NCBI GenBank assembly: GCA_016872125.1
Contig: VHBD01000032.1
Coordinates: 1-11,911 of the forward strand
Reading direction: 5' to 3'
DNA from: Sphingomonadales bacterium
Lineage (GTDB): Bacteria; Bacteroidota; Bacteroidia; UBA7662
DNA: 11,911 nucleotides
This document shows positions 6,798 to 11,911 of the stretch, one piece after another. Made by a program: the position numbers and the translations under genes. The notes beneath the pieces were generated by a model. The model was given only the letters and a program-made list of their open reading frames with translations. It had not been told where the DNA came from and did no database searches. Numbering within the stretch: the first letter of the stretch is position 1; each line of letters begins with the position of its first letter.

Positions 6798-9700
6798 CTA
6801 CCGAATAAGATGTAAAAGACCTTTTCTAAGGTATTCCGCCCTATTCTTGCCAATTCCTTTGGCCATATAGACATAGGTTCCTGCCATAACGTCCTGCCCT
6901 TTGGATTTACCATCCCAATTCACCTCAGGATCCTTGGTCTCGAACAGTATCTGCCCCCAACGGTCAAAAACGGTGAATTCAACCTCCCGAAGGTTTCGGT
7001 AAAAAGAGCGAAAAAGCGCATTTTCCCCCATGCTTCCTGGGAGAAAAGCATTAGGATAGTCCAAAATCACAGTGTCCACCACCATTCTGAATGGAATACT
7101 GTCTCTACACCCGGACCTCCGTGAAATGGCCACCATATACCCATCAAAAGTCCCTGTATCGGTGTATGTGTGAACAACGTTTGGATTAAAGCTATAATTC
7201 CCATCTCCAAAAAACCAATAAACCGAATCTACGTTGCTCGTTAGCGTTGAACTGAAGGAAACCGATTGCGGGGCATAGGCCGTATCCGCGGGTTCTAAAT
7301 TAATGGTGGCTGACACGGGGTCGTCAAAATACCGCAAGGTATCCGGAAGACTTCTGCATCCGTTTGGATCGGTAGCAATTACCCAGATCAAACCACTTGC
7401 GCCAGCATTGAGGGCATAGGTCGAACCTGTGCTGCCATCCGACCACACAAAAGCAGTGCCTCCGACCGGAACGATGGTACGTGACACTTGACCACAGAAA
7501 TAAATATCAGGCCCCAGGCTAACCGCCAGGGTGATTTCCGGAAGGAGGTACACGGAGTCCACGTGAAAACAAGTATCATCGTAGATCCTGCAGGTTACCC
7601 AACGAGGTTGCAGGAGATTAAAATCCTGAGTCGCTTGATTGATGTTGTTGATTTCAATGTCAGTTGCCCAACGGTACGATGAGTATCCCGGCAATGCACT
7701 CAAACTTGCAGAGGTCCCCCAACACCAACGCAAAGTATCTTGAGCAAATACGGGTTTAGGAGGTGCGGTTTGGGCTTGAATACTATCCCTCAAAACACAT
7801 CCTGAAGATGAAAAAACATCAAAATAAAACCAACGCGTCCCGGCAATAATCGCCTGACGTCGATACGAAGATCCTGAAGACGGCAACAAAAATAGATTTG
7901 ATAACCAACTGATTGTCAATATGTTTCCATTAACATCCAAGGAATCAATCCTCAACCACACGGTATCGCCAGGACATGCCGGGGGTGGTGAAAATTTCCG
8001 TATAACAGGCGGATTGGAAACTACCACCGTTCGATACGCAGTATCGTAACGCTGGCAACCCTCCACAATCAAGCGTACATTATAAACACCGGGTGAGGTA
8101 AACGTAAAGGATGTATTCGTGGATTGAGCCGTGTGAACAGGGGCTTGCCCTGTCTGGGCAATTTGCCATTGCTGCGAATTGCCTACGGTGCCTCGATTTT
8201 CGAAGAGGATGGGGGAACCAACGCATACATTGGTATCTCCCGGGGTAATTCTCAACACAGCTCGGGGACGAACAAGCTCCAGGTCCAACTTGAAAACCAA
8301 GGCATTGCAATTGTTGGATTGGTTGAAGGGGTACACCGCTGTGGAGGTTACCGGAAAATCCGAATTCCCACCACAACCTGCGCAAACCGCGTGGTAGACA
8401 ATGCCCTCAGGCGAAAAACGGCTGGTTCCCCCGTCCACATGTTCGCTGGAAATGGACCCCCCCATGTAGGTTGCATAAACCAAGGTATCTGCATCAGGAC
8501 CCAGGACCATCAAATAGAAATCACTCCCGGTGGTACCGGACTGAAAGGCATTGGGCGTCACCGGAAGCCCGCTCATGGATTGAATATTGGTGTTTAAGGC
8601 TTGATTCACGTTACCCCCCCATCCACATAGATAGATTTTGCCACAACGATCCACCAAGAAAGCAGTGGGGGATAAGGTTGGTCCTGCGGTTTGAGGTACA
8701 CCGTTGACGGTTGGCAAAATGAATGGAGCCGACCATACCATAGTATCCAATAAAGGACTGAATTTCTGAACATAGTGTTTGGCCCCCGCTTGAAAATACC
8801 GGGTACCAAAGCGCGGAATATTGCCCGTGGAGACACCGCTCACATAAATATTTCCCGAAAAATCCCGCTCCAACAAGAAATTCTGATCGTAAGCACTTGT
8901 TCCACAGAAGGTTTTGGAAATAACTCCGGGACTGCTAAAGGGGGGAGTCCCTGTCTTCAAGGCCATCACAAAACCGTCCGAGGAACCGTTATGGCTGGGA
9001 TCATAACCTCTACTTATAGCCGGGAAAAAAGTAGTTGCAGAGAATGTAGATCCTAACACAAAAACGGTGTCACCCCCACCCGCTTTCACCGAATATGCGG
9101 CATCCATGCTCCCCCCCCCGAGATAGCTTGAGAACAAAAGTTGATTGAGGTTGGGAGAAAGTTTGGCGATCAGGCCGTCCTGCGAGCCACCCAAAGCGGA
9201 CTGCACGGTGCCCGTCGTCGTACTGACCGGAAAATTACTGGATTCGGTGTTGGAAGCTAGCAAAACTTCTCCGGATGAGGTCAAGGCAATTTCACCGCGG
9301 GCATCGTCTCCGTAATTGAATTGCAAGGAACTTGTGGTGTAATGTGTTCCAACTTGGTTTAATCCGTCGTTGCCCGTTCCGCCCAAAAGGGTCGAGGCCA
9401 ACATTCCCCCGCTACTCGATAATCGAGTCACCAACAAATCGTAACCTCCACGCAAAAAGCTTTGGTAGGCTGCCGCTGTGGTTGGGAAATTGGTGGAGTT
9501 GGTTCTACCAAACACCAACAAGGACTGGCTGTTTTCGTCGAAGACCATGCTGGAGGGTTTCTCTTGACCCGATCCCCCGAGGTAGGTGGCGTACAATTGC
9601 TGGCCACCATTGGCCGAGAATTTGCTAATGGCTATATCATAATGGGAGAGGCCTCCGGAAGGTTGACCGGGCGCATAGGTTGCCTGAAAAGCACCCATGC

Positions 9701-10559
9701 TGGTTGGATAGCCTGGGCCAAAAGCAATGCCCCCCAAATACATATTTCCTGCATTATCGTAGGTTGCGGTATAACCCCAATTATCCACTTGGGAACCGCT
9801 GTAGGTAGCCCCGACCATGCGAGGATCAATCACCAAAAGCTCCCCCGCAGGGTAACTATCCAACGCATACCCCCATGTTCCGTTGCGTTTCTGCCACTTC
9901 GAGAACACAGGGGTCTTGGTTTGGGAGGCATTCTCTTGAAGAGTCCATGACACAGGCGCATCCTCGTGGAATGTCCCCAACGAACTTGCATAAACCAGTC
10001 TCCCGTCCGATGCCTTCGAAGTACGAACCCCCTCCACAACCATGCGAATACGGCTTGGGTCCGCACCTGGCCTGACATGAAATTCATACTTAAAAGTCTC
10101 ACCCAACTTCAACACCCAATCGATGCCGGGATAAAAATCAGGTATACGAATTTCACGAACAGGAACAATATTGCTCCCCCAATGCCTTGGATCGTTACCG
10201 TACAGCATATTGACCGTATAGGTCAAACTGTCGGTCCATTGAAGGCCTTGGCCCGTCCACTGCGCCCCCAAAAACTTGCTTCTCCAAGCATGTCCTTCCA
10301 AATGCCTTTCCTCCCCTTTGGGGGACCCGTGGCAACCTTCCGATTGATAGGCGACCCAAACCAAAGCATCTCGCTCCACAAACAACCTGAGCCCTGGCAA
10401 ATCGGCCCGAGCAATGACTTGATCCGGCCATTGTCCACGGTTGGCGACAAAGCCTTGGAAATTGGACGCGGCCCATGACACCTGCCATACGGTCATCAGC
10501 AAACATGCCAACAACCAGTGCAAGGGAAACTTAAAAGAAGGAGACTGAGGCAAGGTCAA
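6798..10559 (-). CDS. Secreted beta-propeller/PKD protein with T9SS type B sorting domain
   Basis: A 1253-residue exported protein. There is no upstream ATG: a TAA stop lies two codons before TTG 10559. The first ATG (codon 22) would destroy the signal peptide (FKFPLHWLLACLLMTVWQV, cleavage near SWAA), so a TTG start at codon 1 or 3 is inferred. Domains: about 32-245, a DUF7948-like module (FVANRGQWPDQV, FYPGIDWVLK, FKYEFHV); 249-760, SBBP-type beta-propeller repeats (ATYLGGSGQ, FSSYLGGGS, YATYMGGS), ending in a cysteine-rich stretch with HVDGGTSRFSPEG and AVCAGCGG; about 763-1080, Ig/PKD-like modules; about 1085-1160, a PKD domain (WFFGDG); 1167-1253, the gliding-motility-associated type B sorting domain (PNAFLPG, FDRWGQILFET, NWDGKSKG, GTYVY, final LIR). 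No catalytic site is visible; a structural or adhesive surface role is inferred. The coding strand contains runs of 9, 7 and 7 G bases. Confidence 0.93.
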   Translation of the reverse strand: MTLPQSPSFKFPLHWLLACLLMTVWQVSWAASNFQGFVANRGQWPDQVIARADLPGLRLFVERDALVWVAYQSEGCHGSPKGEERHLEGHAWRSKFLGAQWTGQGLQWTDSLTYTVNMLYGNDPRHWGSNIVPVREIRIPDFYPGIDWVLKLGETFKYEFHVRPGADPSRIRMVVEGVRTSKASDGRLVYASSLGTFHEDAPVSWTLQENASQTKTPVFSKWQKRNGTWGYALDSYPAGELLVIDPRMVGATYSGSQVDNWGYTATYDNAGNMYLGGIAFGPGYPTSMGAFQATYAPGQPSGGLSHYDIAISKFSANGGQQLYATYLGGSGQEKPSSMVFDENSQSLLVFGRTNSTNFPTTAAAYQSFLRGGYDLLVTRLSSSGGMLASTLLGGTGNDGLNQVGTHYTTSSLQFNYGDDARGEIALTSSGEVLLASNTESSNFPVSTTTGTVQSALGGSQDGLIAKLSPNLNQLLFSSYLGGGSMDAAYSVKAGGGDTVFVLGSTFSATTFFPAISRGYDPSHNGSSDGFVMALKTGTPPFSSPGVISKTFCGTSAYDQNFLLERDFSGNIYVSGVSTGNIPRFGTRYFQAGAKHYVQKFSPLLDTMVWSAPFILPTVNGVPQTAGPTLSPTAFLVDRCGKIYLCGWGGNVNQALNTNIQSMSGLPVTPNAFQSGTTGSDFYLMVLGPDADTLVYATYMGGSISSEHVDGGTSRFSPEGIVYHAVCAGCGGNSDFPVTSTAVYPFNQSNNCNALVFKLDLELVRPRAVLRITPGDTNVCVGSPILFENRGTVGNSQQWQIAQTGQAPVHTAQSTNTSFTFTSPGVYNVRLIVEGCQRYDTAYRTVVVSNPPVIRKFSPPPACPGDTVWLRIDSLDVNGNILTISWLSNLFLLPSSGSSYRRQAIIAGTRWFYFDVFSSSGCVLRDSIQAQTAPPKPVFAQDTLRWCWGTSASLSALPGYSSYRWATDIEINNINQATQDFNLLQPRWVTCRIYDDTCFHVDSVYLLPEITLAVSLGPDIYFCGQVSRTIVPVGGTAFVWSDGSTGSTYALNAGASGLIWVIATDPNGCRSLPDTLRYFDDPVSATINLEPADTAYAPQSVSFSSTLTSNVDSVYWFFGDGNYSFNPNVVHTYTDTGTFDGYMVAISRRSGCRDSIPFRMVVDTVILDYPNAFLPGSMGENALFRSFYRNLREVEFTVFDRWGQILFETKDPEVNWDGKSKGQDVMAGTYVYMAKGIGKNRAEYLRKGLLHLIR
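9111..9119 (-). repeat. G9 homopolymer inside the T9SS type B cargo gene
   Basis: Nine consecutive C bases on the plus strand read as GGG GGG GGG, the three glycines of SSYLGGGS in the beta-propeller, on the coding strand. The frame is open at this length. Shorter C7 runs occur in the same gene at 8457-8463 and 8614-8620. Confidence 0.9.
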
Positions 10560-10613
10560 GGAGAATTAAACGACGTCTGAACTGGGAATACACCCGATCA
10601 ACAACGCACGAAG

Positions 10614-11105
10614 TTACATTTTAGGATACAATTCTACCCGTGGATTGTTCTCCAAAATACACCTCCACATGCTCAAATGATCCTCGGGGACCACCAAGGC
10701 CCAATCTTCTCCCCCCTGGCGGGCAATGGTTTGAAGAAGGGCTTCGCTTTGGAGGCGTACCGGGTATTGCAGATCAAAGCCACAGCATTCATTCCATAAA
10801 CGCCAGCGCAGGGTGTCCACTGGCAATACTGGGATATTCCGAAACGCTTTCATCAGCGAATCCGAAGGTCGAAGTACCGAATCCATTGAGATTTCTCCTT
10901 TCAATGGGATTTCTCCTTGAGTGATTGCTGGTGAGCGCAATGTCCTAAGTTCGGGAGAAACAGAGACCTGAACCCATTGCCTTGGAGTGAGCAAGCGAAC
11001 CGAAGCCATGGGGTTTTCTTCTTCGTAACGCTGGGCCAGGTATGTCAAGACCCCTCCTGCTGCAAAGAGCAGAACCAGAACGAAAGCGCGCAGGATGGAA
11101 TTCAC
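10614..11105 (-). CDS. Membrane-anchored protein of unknown function
   Basis: A 163-residue protein starting at GTG 11103-11105. The next methionine, codon 33, would remove the membrane segment. Residues 4-24 (ILRAFVLVLLFAAGGVLTYLA) form one transmembrane helix or uncleaved signal anchor. A basic/acidic linker (QRYEEENP) and a ~130-residue soluble domain follow, probably on the periplasmic side. The domain has an adjacent cysteine pair (WNECCGF, residues 107-108) and a third cysteine at 149 (MWRCILENN). I do not recognise the family. The stop codon is 54 bases before the start of the 1253-residue T9SS cargo gene, with no recognisable promoter in that spacer, so the two may be an operon. The gene is divergent from pdhB across a 102-base spacer. 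Coding is supported by the uninterrupted frame and the helix; the function is open. Confidence 0.75.
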   Translation of the reverse strand: MNSILRAFVLVLLFAAGGVLTYLAQRYEEENPMASVRLLTPRQWVQVSVSPELRTLRSPAITQGEIPLKGEISMDSVLRPSDSLMKAFRNIPVLPVDTLRWRLWNECCGFDLQYPVRLQSEALLQTIARQGGEDWALVVPEDHLSMWRCILENNPRVELYPKM

Positions 11106-11109
11106 CTTT

Positions 11110-11143
11110 TAAAATTAGCCTTGGTGACCCTGAGCAATGCAAA
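11110..11143 (-). promoter_or_regulatory. Possible promoter for the small membrane protein gene
   Basis: On the minus strand TTTG (11140-11143) precedes TAATTTTA (11110-11117, one mismatch to TAnnTTTG) by 22 bases. The implied transcription start falls at or within a few bases of the GTG start codon, so the transcript would be nearly leaderless. The match is weak. Confidence 0.3.
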
Positions 11144-11181
11144 AAAATCCCTTATTCCCCCTTTCCGTTCCCAAAAAAGTT

Positions 11182-11189
11182 TATTTTTG
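11182..11189 (+). promoter_or_regulatory. -7 promoter element for the pyruvate dehydrogenase gene
   Basis: TATTTTTG fits TAnnTTTG exactly and ends 18 bases before ATG 11208. No clear TTTG is seen at the expected upstream distance; only TTTC is near the right place. It is divergent from the candidate at 11110-11143 in the same short intergenic region. Confidence 0.45.
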
Positions 11190-11207
11190 CCTCGCTAAAA
11201 ACCAAAG

Positions 11208-11911
11208 ATGAGGGAAATTGCATTCAGAGAGGCGCTGCGAGAAGCTCTGCGAGAAGAAATGATTCGCGACCACAGGGTTTTCCTGATGGGAGAAGAGGTT
11301 GCCGAGTATAACGGGGCCTACAAGGTCAGCCAAGGGCTTTTGGACGAATTCGGTCCCAAAAGAATCATTGACACCCCCATTGCTGAGCTCGGTTTTGCGG
11401 GCATAGGGGTCGGTGCGGCCATGAACGGCTTGCGTCCGGTCATTGAATTCATGACTTTTAATTTCTCGTTGGTGGCCATCGACCAAATCGTCAACTCAGC
11501 CGCCAAAATGCTCAACATGTCCGGGGGGCAATTCACGGTACCCATTGTTTTTCGCGGACCTTCGGGCTCAGCAGGCTCCCTAGGCGCCCAACATTCCCAG
11601 GTCTTCGAAAGCTGGTATGCCAATGTTCCAGGGCTGAAAGTCGTTTCCCCATCCAATCCCTACGATGCCAAAGGACTCCTCAAAAGCGCTATCCGCGATG
11701 AAGATCCGGTAATCTTCATGGAATCCGAACAGATGTACGGGGATAAGGGCGAAGTCCCCGAGGAAGAGTACCTCATTCCTATCGGGAAGGCCGAAATCAA
11801 ACGCCCCGGGAACCAGGTTACCCTGGTATCGTACAACAAAATGATGAAGGTTACCCTCGCCGCTGCCGAAGCCTTGGCGCAGGAAGGTATCGATGCCGAA
11901 GTCATTGATTT
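11208..11911 (+). CDS. pdhB: Pyruvate dehydrogenase E1 component, beta subunit (3' end outside window)
   Basis: The first 234 residues of the E1 beta subunit, which with E1 alpha forms the thiamine diphosphate-dependent decarboxylase of the pyruvate dehydrogenase complex (pyruvate to acetyl-CoA, cytoplasm). ATG 11208-11210 gives the usual short N-terminus MREIAFREAL. Conserved segments: MGEEVAEYNGAYKVSQGL (residues 27-44); RIIDTPIAELGFAGIGVGAA (52-71) with the cofactor-activating Glu60; RPVIEFMTFNF (76-86); VPIVFRGPSG (111-120); GAQHSQ (126-131) with the conserved active-site-region His; and GLKVVSPSNPYDAKGL (142-157). From about residue 205 (VTLVSYN) the transketolase C-terminal domain begins. 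The family is about 325 residues long, so roughly 90 residues are missing at the right edge. The related 2-oxoacid (branched-chain) E1 beta is the main alternative; the EYNGAYKVSQGL form favours pyruvate dehydrogenase. No E1 alpha gene is seen beside it. Confidence 0.96.
   Translation, partial: MREIAFREALREALREEMIRDHRVFLMGEEVAEYNGAYKVSQGLLDEFGPKRIIDTPIAELGFAGIGVGAAMNGLRPVIEFMTFNFSLVAIDQIVNSAAKMLNMSGGQFTVPIVFRGPSGSAGSLGAQHSQVFESWYANVPGLKVVSPSNPYDAKGLLKSAIRDEDPVIFMESEQMYGDKGEVPEEEYLIPIGKAEIKRPGNQVTLVSYNKMMKVTLAAAEALAQEGIDAEVID

Noticed and set aside
6798..6850. Hairpin ACCTT-AGAA-AAGGT with a following CTTTT near the end of the type B cargo gene
   Set aside because: It lies inside the coding sequence before the stop, the stem is only five pairs, and the T run is short; not convincing as a terminator.
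8124..8597. A 157-codon plus-strand open frame, and the 162-170 codon ones near 9462-10478
   Set aside because: They are antisense shadows of the propeller gene, whose domains and signal sequence are clear on the minus strand.
11181..11486. A 101-codon minus-strand frame over the start of pdhB
   Set aside because: It is antisense to strongly conserved E1 beta sequence and has no supporting features.

Overview
The window looks like a chromosomal piece of a free-living member of the Bacteroidota. Two large secreted proteins end in the two known type IX secretion (T9SS) sorting domains: type A (FYPNPSRG...) and the gliding-motility-associated type B (FDRWG...LIR). Several intergenic regions carry the Bacteroidota -7 promoter element TAnnTTTG. 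The tRNA has no encoded CCA, and Shine-Dalgarno sequences are mostly absent. The sequence does not settle the genus.

Layout from left to right. (1) 1-206, minus strand: the first 68 residues of a secreted protein with a signal peptide, cut by the window edge. (2) 280-1257, minus: a pirin-family cupin with intact metal ligands. (3) 1300-6516, minus: a 1738-residue secreted repeat protein with a signal peptide, an N-terminal domain, Ig-like modules, 21 consecutive ~51-residue units with paired cysteines, more Ig-like modules and a type A sorting domain. (4) 6629-6701, minus: tRNA-Lys(UUU). (5) 6798-10559, minus: a 1253-residue secreted protein with a DUF7948-like N-terminus, an SBBP-type beta-propeller, PKD/Ig-like domains and a type B sorting domain. 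(6) 10614-11105, minus: a small membrane-anchored protein of unknown function. (7) 11208 to the right edge, plus: pyruvate dehydrogenase E1 beta subunit, missing its C-terminus. It is divergent from everything else.

How the genes relate. Genes 5 and 6 are 54 bases apart with no clear promoter between them and may be co-transcribed. The tRNA and gene 3 each have their own promoter candidate. Pirin lies 42 bases downstream of gene 3, behind an AT-rich hairpin. Apart from pirin, the tRNA and pdhB, the window is a run of envelope or exported proteins; their biological target cannot be read from the sequence.

No wholly new system is evident. The points most worth attention are the higher-order structure and DNA-level homogenisation of the 21-unit array, a run of nine G bases inside the coding strand of the type B cargo gene (a possible slippage switch), and the lack of usable ATG starts in three of the four complete genes.
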